Assembly: GCA_965243095.1 (NCBI GenBank)
Contig: OZ251530.1
Coordinates: forward strand, 682,001-746,000
Source: VXYL01 sp965243095
Lineage (GTDB): Bacteria > Pseudomonadota > Gammaproteobacteria > Pseudomonadales > Azotimanducaceae
Reading direction: 5' to 3'
DNA length: 64,000 nucleotides
Notes under the pieces: model-generated
What the model was told of the DNA's origin: nothing
Databases searched by the model: none
What the model saw: the letters and a program-made list of their open reading frames with translations, nothing else
In this document: piece after piece, positions 9,469-18,663 of the stretch
How the letters are laid out: each line of letters opens with the position of its first letter
How positions within the stretch are numbered: position 1 is the first letter of the stretch
Translations under genes and position numbers: made by a program

Positions 9469-10467
9469 TCAAGGCTCCCGTCGTCTCGATGGACTCGATA
9501 AAGAGCACATGGTTTGTGGTTCCTGACACCACCAAGCGGACTGAAAACGCATGTAGGGCCTTGCCGCAAACTCGGCAAGCCGATCTTGCGCCATCTTGAC
9601 GTACTCGGCGGACTTTTCGATGCCGATCCAAGGCAAACCGGCTTGCTCCGCCGCGATTGCCGTGGTGCCGCTGCCCATGAAGGGGTCAAGCACCGGGCCC
9701 GCGCCGACCGACTGGATGCATCGCGCCGCTAGATCAACGGGAAAGGGCGCCGGATGCGGATTGTCGTTTTCCTGATTGATGCGCCAGACGCATCCGGCGG
9801 CGTTGGCTTTCGGGGCAAGCCGGAAGGCAGGCTTGGCGATCAGATAGACAACCTCGTAGTTGGGCAGGAAGTAACCCGGGTTGAAGTTGATGCCCCCCGA
9901 CCTCTGCCAGATGATGATTTGGCGCACGGGGAAGCCTTGCAGAATGTCGGCGCGGTCCTGCAGCAGGCCATTCTGCACACGCCACTTGTGGTTGTAGAAG
10001 ATCGCCCCGTCCGGGCGTAACAGGCGTACCATCTCGGTTAGGCACTCGCGTTGCCACGCGACGTACTCACCATGCGGCAGGCAATCGTCGTGTCCGTCGT
10101 AGCCGGATTGCAACGCGGCTTTCGGCCACTTGCCCTTGCTGCCGTCCTTGAGGCCGTTGCCGGTGCTGTTCTTGATGTTGTAGGGCGGCGACGTGACAAC
10201 CACCTTGATGGTCTCGGTGGCCATGCCGCGCATGACGTCCAAGCAGTCGCCGTGCAGCACCTCACCGTGAAGGTGCGCTTGGGAGGGGGCTTTTTGCTGC
10301 GAGGGGCAACCCCTCGCCCGCCCCGACTGCCCCGACTGATGGCTCCTGCGCCTGCGCGGCCGTCGGTCGCTCCGTCCATTGCTGCCGTTCGGCTCGAAGG
10401 CCAATAGGCGGTCATCAACGGCGTCGAGTTTCGGTGCCGTTCTGGCCGCAGTCAGGCTGTCGTTCAC
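9469..10467 (-). CDS. Site-specific DNA methyltransferase (N6-adenine or N4-cytosine), beta class, orphan
   Basis: A 332-residue methyltransferase. The catalytic motif TSPPYN comes before the SAM-binding motif DPFMGSGTT, the order that defines beta-class enzymes. The usual opening, HGDCLDVM, starts about 75 residues in. The GTG start at 10467 is supported by AGGAG seven bases upstream; longer readings would enter the control region of the VOC gene. Residues about 35-60 are an Arg/Ser-rich stretch out of character with the rest, and the DNA there carries a palindrome (gaggggcaacccctc), so a repeat may have entered the coding region. No nuclease gene adjoins it, so it is probably an orphan or regulatory methylase. 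The recognition site is unknown. Confidence 0.88.
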   Translation of the reverse strand: MNDSLTAARTAPKLDAVDDRLLAFEPNGSNGRSDRRPRRRRSHQSGQSGRARGCPSQQKAPSQAHLHGEVLHGDCLDVMRGMATETIKVVVTSPPYNIKNSTGNGLKDGSKGKWPKAALQSGYDGHDDCLPHGEYVAWQRECLTEMVRLLRPDGAIFYNHKWRVQNGLLQDRADILQGFPVRQIIIWQRSGGINFNPGYFLPNYEVVYLIAKPAFRLAPKANAAGCVWRINQENDNPHPAPFPVDLAARCIQSVGAGPVLDPFMGSGTTAIAAEQAGLPWIGIEKSAEYVKMAQDRLAEFAARPYMRFQSAWWCQEPQTMCSLSSPSRRREP

Positions 10468-10655
10468 AGTACCGCTCCTAGCTGATCGGGCTGGGTGCCC
10501 AAACGTCGGGATCGAAGCATATACGATCTTGCTAGATGGGCGTACAGTTTTTTTCGCCGACTGCTTGCCGCACGGTTCGGCTACCATTGCACATGCCGCG
10601 AACGAGCGCACACTGGGTGCCGCGAGGCCGTCGCAACGAAGAGGGAGCACAGGGC

Positions 10656-11507
10656 ATGGGCAAACCGCAGTTCAACCGCGCCGAGGAGGATTTCGGCAAC
10701 GTGCTCAACATGGAGCACATCAACCTTACCGTGCCGGATCAACAGCTTGCGGCGTTGTTCTACGTTACCGGCTTGGGCTTCACGCGGGATCCGTACATCG
10801 ACTTCGGCACCTTCAACATGTGGATCAACGTCGGCGAGCAGCAGTTCCACCTGCCGAAGCGCGACGCGCAGCGCTTTCGCGGGCGCATCGGCGTGGTGGT
10901 GCCGGAGTTGGAGGGCTTGAAGCGGCGTTTGGGCTTCATCGAGCGGCCCATGCAGGGCACGGACTTCGCTTGGCGGGAGGAAGGCGACCACATCGCGCTG
11001 ACCTGTCCGTGGGGCAACCGCATCGACGCCTACGGGCCGAGTTTCGGCACCAGCCTTGGCATTCCCTTCGCACGGATCGACGCGCCGCCCGGCAGCGCCG
11101 CCGGCATCGCCCGCTTCTACAACGAGGTGTTGGACACGCCGGCGCGCGTGGTGGCGAACGGCCACACGCAAGCGGAGGTGCGCATGGGCGCCAGTCAGCG
11201 GCTGATTTTCCGCGAGACGGAGGCGGAGATTCCTGCCTACGACGGCCATCACATCGCCATCTACATCGCCAACTTCTCGGGGCCGCACGCGAAACTCGCC
11301 GAACACGGCCTCATCAGCGAGGAATCAGACCAGCACCAGTACCGCTTCCAAACCATCGTCGATCCCGCGAGCGGCGAGATGCTCACCGAGATCGAGCACG
11401 AGGTGCGCAGCCTCAAGCACCCGATGTTCAAACGGCACTTGGTGAACCGCAATCCGGCGCAGAGTTTCGGCAACTACCGCCACGGCCACGACGCCTTCGT
11501 GCCCTAG
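10656..11507 (+). CDS. VOC-family (glyoxalase/dioxygenase-like) protein
   Basis: A 283-residue protein built of two betaalphabetabetabeta modules. The first begins at MEHINLTVPDQQLAALFYVTG, which supplies a candidate metal-ligand His, and the second contains HHIAIYIANF and the acidic EIEHEVRS near the end. This is the vicinal oxygen chelate fold of ring-cleavage dioxygenases and glyoxalases. The substrate cannot be predicted. The ATG at 10656 follows a GAGGGAG ribosome site, and homology starts soon after. It lies 17 bases upstream of the CbbQ/NorQ gene, so it is likely co-transcribed with that pair. Confidence 0.8.
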   Translation: MGKPQFNRAEEDFGNVLNMEHINLTVPDQQLAALFYVTGLGFTRDPYIDFGTFNMWINVGEQQFHLPKRDAQRFRGRIGVVVPELEGLKRRLGFIERPMQGTDFAWREEGDHIALTCPWGNRIDAYGPSFGTSLGIPFARIDAPPGSAAGIARFYNEVLDTPARVVANGHTQAEVRMGASQRLIFRETEAEIPAYDGHHIAIYIANFSGPHAKLAEHGLISEESDQHQYRFQTIVDPASGEMLTEIEHEVRSLKHPMFKRHLVNRNPAQSFGNYRHGHDAFVP

Positions 11508-11524
11508 CACCGGGGCGAAAGGGC

Positions 11525-12343
11525 ATGAAGGAGTCCTCAGCCGGGGTGCGCGGGGCAGAGCCCTACTACCTGCCGGTGGGCAACGAGGTGGCCGAGTTCG
11601 AGGCGGCCTACGGCAGCCGTCTGCCGGTGCTGCTGAAAGGGCCCACGGGCTGCGGCAAGACGCGCTTCGTGGAGCACATGGCGTGGCGGCTGTTCGGCGG
11701 CGACGTGGATGGCGGCTTGATCACTGTGTCGTGCCACGAAGATCTCACCGCAACGGATTTGGTGGGGCGTTATTTGCTCAAAGGCGACGAGACGATCTGG
11801 CAGGACGGCCCGCTCACCCGCGCCGTGCGCCAAGGCGTGCTCTGCTATCTGGACGAGATCGTCGAGGCGCGCAAGGACACCACGGTGCTCATCCACTCGC
11901 TCACCGACCACCGCCGCATGTTGCCCATCGACAAGACCGGCGAGCAGGTGGCGGCGCACGACGGCTTCCTGCTGGTGATCTCCTACAACCCGGGCTACCA
12001 AAGCATGTTGAAGGACTTGAAGGCCAGCACCCGGCAACGCTTCGCCAGCCTCACCTTCGACTACCCCACCGAGGAGCGCGAGGCGGCCATCATCGCCCAC
12101 GAGAGCGGCGTGGAGGCGGGCGCGGCGCAGCGCTTGGCGTTGATCGGCGCGAAAACCCGCAACCTGCGCGAGCACGGCTTCCAAGAAGGCGTGAGCACAC
12201 GGCTGCTCATCTACGCCGCCACGCTGATGGAACGCGGCATTGGCCCGCGGCGGGCCTGCGAAATCGCCATCGTGCAGGCGGTGTCGGACGACGCCAATGT
12301 GCAAGAGGCCGTTGCCGGCATCGTCGACGTCGTCTGGCCCTAG
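11525..12343 (+). CDS. MoxR-type AAA+ ATPase of the CbbQ/NirQ/NorQ family
   Basis: A 272-residue AAA+ protein with Walker A GPTGCGKT at residues 39-46, Walker B LCYLDEI and the family signatures TDLVGRYL and SYNPGYQ. Members form ring ATPases that, with a VWA-domain partner, activate Rubisco (CbbQO) or mature nitric oxide reductase (NorQD). The next gene encodes that partner and overlaps by one base, so the pair is translationally coupled. No Rubisco or nor genes are in view, so the client is unknown. The first 12 residues (SSAGVRGAEP) are encoded by a G+C-rich repeat also seen inside fmt at about 21.05 kb, so the N-terminus may be partly repeat-derived. Confidence 0.9.
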   Translation: MKESSAGVRGAEPYYLPVGNEVAEFEAAYGSRLPVLLKGPTGCGKTRFVEHMAWRLFGGDVDGGLITVSCHEDLTATDLVGRYLLKGDETIWQDGPLTRAVRQGVLCYLDEIVEARKDTTVLIHSLTDHRRMLPIDKTGEQVAAHDGFLLVISYNPGYQSMLKDLKASTRQRFASLTFDYPTEEREAAIIAHESGVEAGAAQRLALIGAKTRNLREHGFQEGVSTRLLIYAATLMERGIGPRRACEIAIVQAVSDDANVQEAVAGIVDVVWP

Positions 12344-14271
12344 TGGCCCGCCTGCGCGACATCGACCGCGGCCTTGCCTTGTTCGCCGAAGGCATCGCCG
12401 GTCGGCCGCAACACGTCAAGTCGCTGCGCGAATTGCCCAACGCGGCGCCGGGCGACGCCGTGGACGCCGCGCACGACGGCCGCAGCTTGTACTTGCCGGA
12501 CGCGGTGGAACACTTCGCCGACGAACGCCGCAACGAAGGCGCGTACCGCGCGTTGGCGTTGGAACGGCTGGGCTTCCGCGAGTTCGGCACCTACCGTTTC
12601 GACATGGCCATCGCCCGCGAGCGCATTCCCGCGCTCGCGGCTTGGCCGCCGCCTATGGATGCGAACGATCCGCATCTCGCTGTGTTCTTCAAGGGCTTTG
12701 CCCGCCCGGACATCGCCCGCCGGCTGTTCCGCGCCATTGAAACGGCGCGGGTGCGGTTGGCGATGGAGGCGCGCTATCCCGGCGCCCGTCGCTACCGGCT
12801 TGCCGATGCGGCGGCGGATCTGCATCTAGCGCTTGCGCGAATCACACCCCAAAGCGAAGAACTGCGGCCGCTGGTTGCGCCGGTCTTGAGCGCGGAAGCG
12901 GACGTGTACACCTCCGCGATGGCGACGGTGGCGTGTGCCACGGCGCTGGACTTGCCGGTCGAAACTGGCGTTGCTTCAGCGGCGGAAGACGGCCCGGCGT
13001 TCGACTTGCTGCAACGCGAAGCCCGCCTAGAGGATTGGGACGAGGACTTGGCCGCGGCGGAAAACCAAGTGTCCGTCTTGGAGTTGGCGCTGCGCTCCGA
13101 TGAGGTGCAGGCCGGCCAAGGCGAAGCCGAGGACGGGAGTTTGCGCGAAGCGGGTGCCGATCTGGTGATCGTCGCCGCCGAACGCGACCGCCTCAAACGG
13201 CGTGCGGATGCGGAACGCGCCGCCGTGCGTCGCGCCCTTGGCGATGAACGCTTCGGAAAGCGCAGCTTCCGCTACGACGAGTGGGACTACGCCCAAGCCA
13301 TCTACCTGCGCGGCTGGTGCCGCCTGTACGAGAAACGCCTCGACCACGAAGAAGGCGACAACGCGGCGTTGCTTGACCTGATCGCGCCCCACGCCAAAGC
13401 CGTGCGCCGCCGCTTCGAGCAAGTGCGGCCGGCCGGCTATCAGCGCGTGAAGAAGACGCCGGATGGCGAGGAACTGGATTTGGACGCCATCGTCGAGGCG
13501 CGCTCGGACATCCGCGTTGGCGTCTCCCCGGACGAGCGCGTCCACAGCCGGCGCGAACGCCTGCGACGGGACGTGGCGGCGGCCTTCCTAGTGGATCTAT
13601 CCGCCTCCACCGACGACGTGATTGAGGAAGCAGAAGCCGGGGCGGAGCAAGACACCACCGCCACCCAAGACATCCGCGATCCGTACTTCGACGACGACAA
13701 CTACGACTTCGCCGCCCGCATGGCGGCGGAGGCCGCCAAACGCCGCGTCATCGACATCGAACGCGAAGCGGCGCTGCTCATGGCCGTCGCGCTGGAGGGG
13801 TTGGGCGACCGCTACGCCGTGTACGGCTTCTCCGGCTACGGACGCGACTGCGTGGAGTTCTCGGTCGCCAAAGAGTTCGACGAGCCGCTGGACCGCCGCG
13901 CCGTGCGCGCCATCGCCGCCATGAAGCCGCAACGCTCCACGCGCATGGGCCCGGCGGTGCGCCACACCACCGGCAAGCTCATCGCCAGCGGCGCCGCCCT
14001 CAAGGTGATGATGATCGTCAGCGACGGCTTCCCCCAAGACCACGACTACGGCCCCACCCGCGGCGACCACGAGCACGGCGTACAGGACACCGCGAAAGCA
14101 CTACGCGAAGCCGAGGCGCGCGGCGTGGAGACCTTCTGCGTAACGGTGGACCGCTCCGGCCACGACTACCTGCGCCGCATGTGCCCAACCCACCGCTACA
14201 TGGTGATCGAGGAAACCAGCGACCTCCCCGAAGCCCTGCAAGTAGCCTACCGGCAGCTAACGCGAATTTGA
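12343..14271 (+). CDS. VWA-domain protein of the CbbO/NorD family
   Basis: A 642-residue partner of the upstream ring ATPase. The C-terminal third is a von Willebrand A domain. Its MIDAS motif DLSAS lies at residues 418-422 and a second SDG loop follows in MMIVSDGFPQDHDYG. An acidic linker (EEAEAGAEQDTT) follows the MIDAS strand. The N-terminal half is helical and matches the substrate-recognition part of NorD/CbbO by position only. The GTG start overlaps the preceding stop (TAGTG). In known systems this subunit uses its metal site to dock on the enzyme being remodelled. The length is closer to NorD than to the longer CbbO, but the client is not identifiable here. Confidence 0.87.
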   Translation: MARLRDIDRGLALFAEGIAGRPQHVKSLRELPNAAPGDAVDAAHDGRSLYLPDAVEHFADERRNEGAYRALALERLGFREFGTYRFDMAIARERIPALAAWPPPMDANDPHLAVFFKGFARPDIARRLFRAIETARVRLAMEARYPGARRYRLADAAADLHLALARITPQSEELRPLVAPVLSAEADVYTSAMATVACATALDLPVETGVASAAEDGPAFDLLQREARLEDWDEDLAAAENQVSVLELALRSDEVQAGQGEAEDGSLREAGADLVIVAAERDRLKRRADAERAAVRRALGDERFGKRSFRYDEWDYAQAIYLRGWCRLYEKRLDHEEGDNAALLDLIAPHAKAVRRRFEQVRPAGYQRVKKTPDGEELDLDAIVEARSDIRVGVSPDERVHSRRERLRRDVAAAFLVDLSASTDDVIEEAEAGAEQDTTATQDIRDPYFDDDNYDFAARMAAEAAKRRVIDIEREAALLMAVALEGLGDRYAVYGFSGYGRDCVEFSVAKEFDEPLDRRAVRAIAAMKPQRSTRMGPAVRHTTGKLIASGAALKVMMIVSDGFPQDHDYGPTRGDHEHGVQDTAKALREAEARGVETFCVTVDRSGHDYLRRMCPTHRYMVIEETSDLPEALQVAYRQLTRI

Positions 14272-14334
14272 CGCGGCGGCGCCGCAGCGGCAGCTACCGC
14301 CAACGAGGGCGTGATCCGGCGACAGTGGCCATCG

Positions 14335-15129
14335 TCACCGCTGCTCGTCAAAGCTCTTGTCGCGGTGCCAAGTTGCTCGCAAGCGCTCGAACGCAAGCGC
14401 TTTGGACTCGATCGCCACAAGCCGCGCGTGTGCAACGACGGATTCCAAGTCGCGGCTGTGTTCCCATCGCGCACCCAACTTCGCCACCGTATCGGTCAGT
14501 CTCGACCCCAGCATCGCCTTGCACAGCCGGTTCAAGTCAGCGAACGCTTCGTCAACGCTCCATTGGACATGCGGCTCCGGGGCGACGGTGGCCAGTGCGT
14601 TGACAAGCAATTGCTCTGCCAATTCCCCACCGGAATAGGCTTGCATGAGGGCGCTGTCCAAGGTCACCACGATCGCGGCGTTTTTGCCCAGCGACTGCCG
14701 CACGAGATGGTTGATTTCGTGATGGTCGATGCTGGTGAAATCTCCGGTGACCATCAGATCAACGCCGAGCACCAAGGCTTCGGAGATGGCGATGGCGTCG
14801 CCGTGGTCCACGATGCCGTCGACGGGCGTGTTCGGGAAGCACGGCTGCGTGAACGTCCGCCGTATGTCCAAGGCTTGAAGCTCTTGTTGCCGGTCAAACC
14901 TCGGCCATTTGAATGGGGCGCCAGCCGTCTGTTCCATCATCAACCATGCATCGGAAGATGCGAACCCGCGGCTAACGACGGGGCGTTTCGTCAACTCGTT
15001 GCGCACCTGCGGCAGCACCAACGTGGGCAGGCCGACATCGTCCATCCATACCCCAACGAGCTTGCGCTGCGTCGGGCGAATCAGCGTGTTGGTGTCGAAC
15101 GCCGGCCCTAAGCGCTCATCGCCGGTCAT
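14335..15129 (-). CDS. PIN-like nuclease domain protein
   Basis: A 264-residue protein opening with FDTNTLIRP, the first acidic signature of PIN-fold ribonucleases (Asp12, then Asn). Further acidic residues occur in VDHGDAIAIS and LMVTGDFTS at the spacing expected for the PIN active site. It is longer than typical VapC toxins (about 130 residues), having a helical C-terminal extension of about 100 residues. Its start overlaps the end of the small gene upstream by 14 bases, the arrangement of toxin-antitoxin pairs. A role as an RNA-cleaving toxin is inferred from fold and context only. Confidence 0.7.
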   Translation of the reverse strand: MTGDERLGPAFDTNTLIRPTQRKLVGVWMDDVGLPTLVLPQVRNELTKRPVVSRGFASSDAWLMMEQTAGAPFKWPRFDRQQELQALDIRRTFTQPCFPNTPVDGIVDHGDAIAISEALVLGVDLMVTGDFTSIDHHEINHLVRQSLGKNAAIVVTLDSALMQAYSGGELAEQLLVNALATVAPEPHVQWSVDEAFADLNRLCKAMLGSRLTDTVAKLGARWEHSRDLESVVAHARLVAIESKALAFERLRATWHRDKSFDEQR

Positions 15130-15361
15130 GCGAGGGTTCTGCGCGGAGCGGCACCGGGTCGATCAGTTCTTTCGCGGCCTTGTCGATGTTGCCGTCGCGG
15201 TTGTTGGCGCGCCCATGTCGGCGGTGCCAGTCGCTCACTTCCGGCGGGTCGGTGCCGGGTTCCACGGCTCGCAGGTCGAACTCCCAACTGGGAATGTCGC
15301 TTTCCAGCAACGCCGCCGCCAAGCCTTTGATGCGTGGGTCGGTGGGATGGGTGATGGCCAT
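15116..15361 (-). CDS. Small protein, candidate antitoxin of the PIN protein
   Basis: An 81-residue, charged protein beginning MAITHPTDPRIKGLAAALLE. It lies 24 bases after the yajQ stop and overlaps the PIN gene by 14 bases. It has no recognised DNA-binding motif; the middle is acidic (EFDLRAVEPGTDPPEVSDW) and the end is polar. Position and size suggest it is the labile partner or antitoxin, but no family was recognised. It could also be a small unrelated co-transcribed protein. Confidence 0.55.
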   Translation of the reverse strand: MAITHPTDPRIKGLAAALLESDIPSWEFDLRAVEPGTDPPEVSDWHRRHGRANNRDGNIDKAAKELIDPVPLRAEPSHDRR

Positions 15362-15384
15362 TTTTGGAGACTCGCGGGCTGTCG

Positions 15385-15867
15385 TTAGTCGCGGAAGTTG
15401 TTGAATTGCAAAGGCGGGCCGAAATCGCCTTCTTTCAAGCTGGCGATGACGGCCTGCAGGTCGTCGCGCTTCTTGGCCGTTACGCGCAGCTTGTCGCCTT
15501 GCACTTGCGACTGCGCCTTCAGTTTCAGCGCCTTCACGGTGGCGACGATGCGCTTCGCGGCGTCCCGGTCGATGCCCTGCAACAGGGCGAACGGCTGGCG
15601 TTTGACCTTGCCCGCGGCTTCCAAGGTTTGCGCGTCGAGGACGCCGACGTCCACGCCGCGGCGGGTGAGTTTGTCTTGCAGGATGTCCACCAGTTGGCGG
15701 ATCTGGAACTCCTCGGGCGCGTACACGACGATGCGCGCGCCGTCGAACTCGAAGCCGGCGTCCACGCCGCGGAAGTCGAAGCGCGTGCGCAGTTCGCGCA
15801 CCGCTTGATCCACGGCGTTGCGCACTTCCTGCATGTCGACTTCCGAGACCACGTCGAAGGAAGGCAT
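15385..15867 (-). CDS. yajQ: YajQ-family (DUF520) nucleotide-binding protein
   Basis: A 160-residue protein with the full family pattern: it starts MPSFDVVSEVDMQEVRNAVDQ, has the RFDFRG motif and ends GDFGPPLQFNNFRD. YajQ proteins have two ferredoxin-like domains and bind nucleotides; some bind cyclic di-GMP and act in virulence or stress control. The length is normal. It lies 33 bases downstream of gap on the same strand. Confidence 0.96.
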   Translation of the reverse strand: MPSFDVVSEVDMQEVRNAVDQAVRELRTRFDFRGVDAGFEFDGARIVVYAPEEFQIRQLVDILQDKLTRRGVDVGVLDAQTLEAAGKVKRQPFALLQGIDRDAAKRIVATVKALKLKAQSQVQGDKLRVTAKKRDDLQAVIASLKEGDFGPPLQFNNFRD

Positions 15868-15900
15868 GGCTCTCTCCGCTCGCTAATGCCGCCCCGGCCG

Positions 15901-17412
15901 CTACCCAGCCGCCACCGGGCACAACTCGTCGAAGCCAGTGCGGGCGACGTCGCCCGGAATGAGCGGGTAGCGGATGCCCGCCCACTTCTGCGCCACGCGC
16001 ACCACTTGGCAGGCGTAGCCGAACTCGTTGTCGTACCAGACGTAGAGCACCACGCGGTTGCCGTCCGCTATCGTGGCGCCGCCGTCCACGGCGCCGGCGT
16101 GTCGATTGCCGATGAAGTCGCACGACACGCGCTCCCGGGAAGAGGTGTAGTCGATCTGCCGTTGCAGCGAGGAATAAAGAGCCGTGTCGCGTAAGTAAGC
16201 GTTCACTTCGTCGCGATCCGTCGCGTGTTTCAAGCTGAGGTTGAGCACCGCCAGCGACACGTCCGGCGTGGGCACGCGGATGGCGTTGCCGGTCAGCTTG
16301 CCGGCGAGCTCCGGCAGCAGCTTGCCGACCGCGTTGGTGGCGCCGGTCTCGGTGAGCACCATGTTCAGGGGTGCGCTACGGCCGCGCCGCTCGCTCCTGT
16401 GGTAGTTGTCGTGCAGGTTCTGGTCCGGCGTGTAGGCGTGGATGGTCTCCATGTGCCCGTGGACGATGCCGAAGCGGTCGTTCATCGCCTTCAGCACCGG
16501 CGTGATGGCGTTGGTGGTGCAGGAAGCGCACGAAAGCGTGCGGTCGGCGTCGCTGATGAGATGCGAGTTCACGCCGGAGACGATGTTCTTCACGCTGCCC
16601 TTGCCGGGCGCGGTGACCAGCGCCCGGGCGATGCCCGGCGACTTGAGGTGCTCGGCCAGGCCGGCTTCGTCGCGCCAGCGGCCGGTGTTGTCGATGAGGA
16701 TGGCGTCGCTGATGCCGTGGGCGGTGTAGTCGATGGCGCCGCGGTCGGCCGCGTAGATCACGCGGATGACGTTGCCGTTGGCGATGAGGCACTGGTTCTC
16801 CTCGTCCACGCGGATGGTGCCGCGGAACGCCCCGTGCACGGAGTCGCGGCGCAGCAGGCCGGCGCGTTTCTGCAGGTCGCCCGGTTGATTGGGGCGCAGC
16901 ACGATGGCGCGCAGCACCAGCTGATCGCCGCTGCCGGTCTTCTCGATCAGCAGCCGCGCCAGCAACCGGCCGATGCGCCCGAAGCCGAACAGCACCACGT
17001 CCTGCGGCTTCGCAAGGGGTTTCGCATGCCGGCCCAACACCGGCGCGCAGGTTTCCCGCGCGTATCCGCTCGGCGTGATGGCCTCGCCGCCGGCGGTGCG
17101 CTCCATGAACTTCACGGCGAGCAAGCCCAGGTCCACGTGCGACGGACCGAGGTCGAGCTGGGACATGGCTTCCAAGATGGGGTAGGTCTCGAACTCCGAG
17201 AGCTCGTTCTCCGCCACTTGGCGCACGAAGCGGTGCGTCTTCATGATGTCCGTGACGCTGCGGTTGTAGAGCGCGCGCCCGTAGCAGTACACCACCACGT
17301 TCCTGCGGTAGAGCTTGCCGATGATGGGGATCATCGCCTCCGCGAGGGCTTCGCGTTCCTTCCAGTCCGGGAAGTAGTCGTCGAGATTGGGCAGCGCCAC
17401 GGCGAACCTCAC
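15901..17412 (-). CDS. gap: Glyceraldehyde-3-phosphate dehydrogenase, long type
   Basis: A 503-residue member of the long Gap group, with about 135 N-terminal residues before the Rossmann entry VVLFGFGRIGRLLARLL. The catalytic Cys298 lies in SCASCTTN, and the catalytic His is expected in the following HAYTPDQNLHD region. It catalyses phosphorylating oxidation of glyceraldehyde-3-phosphate with NAD(P). The long form occurs in pseudomonads and related bacteria beside the usual 330-residue enzyme. The start appears to be GTG at 17412. It lies in a minus-strand run after purT. Confidence 0.95.
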   Translation of the reverse strand: MRFAVALPNLDDYFPDWKEREALAEAMIPIIGKLYRRNVVVYCYGRALYNRSVTDIMKTHRFVRQVAENELSEFETYPILEAMSQLDLGPSHVDLGLLAVKFMERTAGGEAITPSGYARETCAPVLGRHAKPLAKPQDVVLFGFGRIGRLLARLLIEKTGSGDQLVLRAIVLRPNQPGDLQKRAGLLRRDSVHGAFRGTIRVDEENQCLIANGNVIRVIYAADRGAIDYTAHGISDAILIDNTGRWRDEAGLAEHLKSPGIARALVTAPGKGSVKNIVSGVNSHLISDADRTLSCASCTTNAITPVLKAMNDRFGIVHGHMETIHAYTPDQNLHDNYHRSERRGRSAPLNMVLTETGATNAVGKLLPELAGKLTGNAIRVPTPDVSLAVLNLSLKHATDRDEVNAYLRDTALYSSLQRQIDYTSSRERVSCDFIGNRHAGAVDGGATIADGNRVVLYVWYDNEFGYACQVVRVAQKWAGIRYPLIPGDVARTGFDELCPVAAG

Positions 17413-17475
17413 AGGCGGGTGTGTGCGACAGCGGGCATTATCCGCCAGCGCCGGGCGGAATGGAAGCGGCGGTGC

Positions 17476-18663
17476 CTACAAAACCGCCTGCACCGCGGCC
17501 GCTGCTCGCCGCGCCTTCGCACGCGCTTCCGGCAAATCCGCTCCCCGCGCCAGCGCCACGCCCATGCGCCGCTCGCCGTCCACGTGCGGTTTGCCGAACA
17601 GCCGCAAATCCGCGTCCGGGGATTTCAACGCGGACGCGAGATTGTCGAACGCCACCTGTTCCGAGTGCCCGCGCACCGTGATCACGGCGGACGCCGACGG
17701 GCCGAACTGGCGGATGACGGGAATGGGCAGGCCGAGCACGGCGCGGGCGTGTAGCGCGAACTCGGACGGATGTTGGCTGGCGAGGGTGACGAGGCCGGTG
17801 TCGTGCGGCCGCGGGCTCACTTCGCTGAACCAGACGCGCGCTTCCGGCTGTTCCTGGACGAAGAACTCGACGCCGAACAGCCCGCTGCCGCCCAGTTCGC
17901 CGGTGACGAGCGCGGCGATGCGCTGACATTCCGCCAGCGCCTCGGGGGACATCGGCTGTGGTTGCCAGGATTCTTGATAGTCGCCGCCCTCCTGCCGATG
18001 GCCGATCGGGGCGCAAAAGGTCACCGCGCCGCCGTGGCGCACGGTGAGCAGAGTGATCTCGTAATCGAATTGCACGAAGCCCTCCACGATGACGCTGGCC
18101 GCGTCCCCGCGTGCGCCTTCGCGGGCTTTTTCCCACGCCGCGGCGACATCATCCTCCGTGCGCAGAAGCGATTGGCCTTTGCCGGACGAACTCATCACCG
18201 GCTTCACCAAGCAGGGCAAGCCCACCGCGACCACGGCGCTGTGGCACTCGGCTTCGGTGGCGGCGAAGCGGTACGGCGAAGTCGGCACACCCAACGTCTC
18301 CGCGGCCAAGCGGCGGATGCCCTCCCGGTTCATCGTGAGCGCAACGGCCCGCGCCGTGGGCGCCACCCGCCAGCCTTCGGCTTCCAAGGCCACCAGCTCG
18401 TCCGTGGCGATGGCTTCGATCTCGGGAATCACCAAGTGTGGCTTTTCGGCTTCGATCACGCGCCGCAGCGCTCGGCCATCGAGCATGTCCAGCACATGGG
18501 AGCGGTGCGCCACCTGCATGGCCGGCGCGTTGGCGTAGCGATCCACGGCGATGGTCTCCACGCCGAGGCGCTGCAATTCGATCACGACTTCCTTGCCGAG
18601 CTCCCCGGAACCCAACAGCAGCGCCCGCGTGGCGGTGGCGGAGAGCGGCGTGCCGATCCTCAT
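17476..18663 (-). CDS. purT: Formate-dependent phosphoribosylglycinamide formyltransferase
   Basis: A 395-residue ATP-grasp enzyme of purine synthesis that forms formyl-GAR from GAR, formate and ATP. Visible landmarks are the N-terminal RALLLGSGELGKEVVIELQR, the ATP-grasp loop VKPVMSSSGKGQS and the metal-binding end FSEVSPRPHDTG. The C-terminal AVITVRG matches the family. The ATG at 18663 overlaps the gamma carbonic anhydrase stop by four bases (ATGA), so translation is coupled. The length is standard. Confidence 0.97.
   Translation of the reverse strand: MRIGTPLSATATRALLLGSGELGKEVVIELQRLGVETIAVDRYANAPAMQVAHRSHVLDMLDGRALRRVIEAEKPHLVIPEIEAIATDELVALEAEGWRVAPTARAVALTMNREGIRRLAAETLGVPTSPYRFAATEAECHSAVVAVGLPCLVKPVMSSSGKGQSLLRTEDDVAAAWEKAREGARGDAASVIVEGFVQFDYEITLLTVRHGGAVTFCAPIGHRQEGGDYQESWQPQPMSPEALAECQRIAALVTGELGGSGLFGVEFFVQEQPEARVWFSEVSPRPHDTGLVTLASQHPSEFALHARAVLGLPIPVIRQFGPSASAVITVRGHSEQVAFDNLASALKSPDADLRLFGKPHVDGERRMGVALARGADLPEARAKARRAAAAVQAVL

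Noticed and set aside
15116..16123. 335-codon minus-strand frame spanning yajQ
   Set aside because: Only its last 81 residues read as a protein; the rest is out of frame with yajQ and gap.
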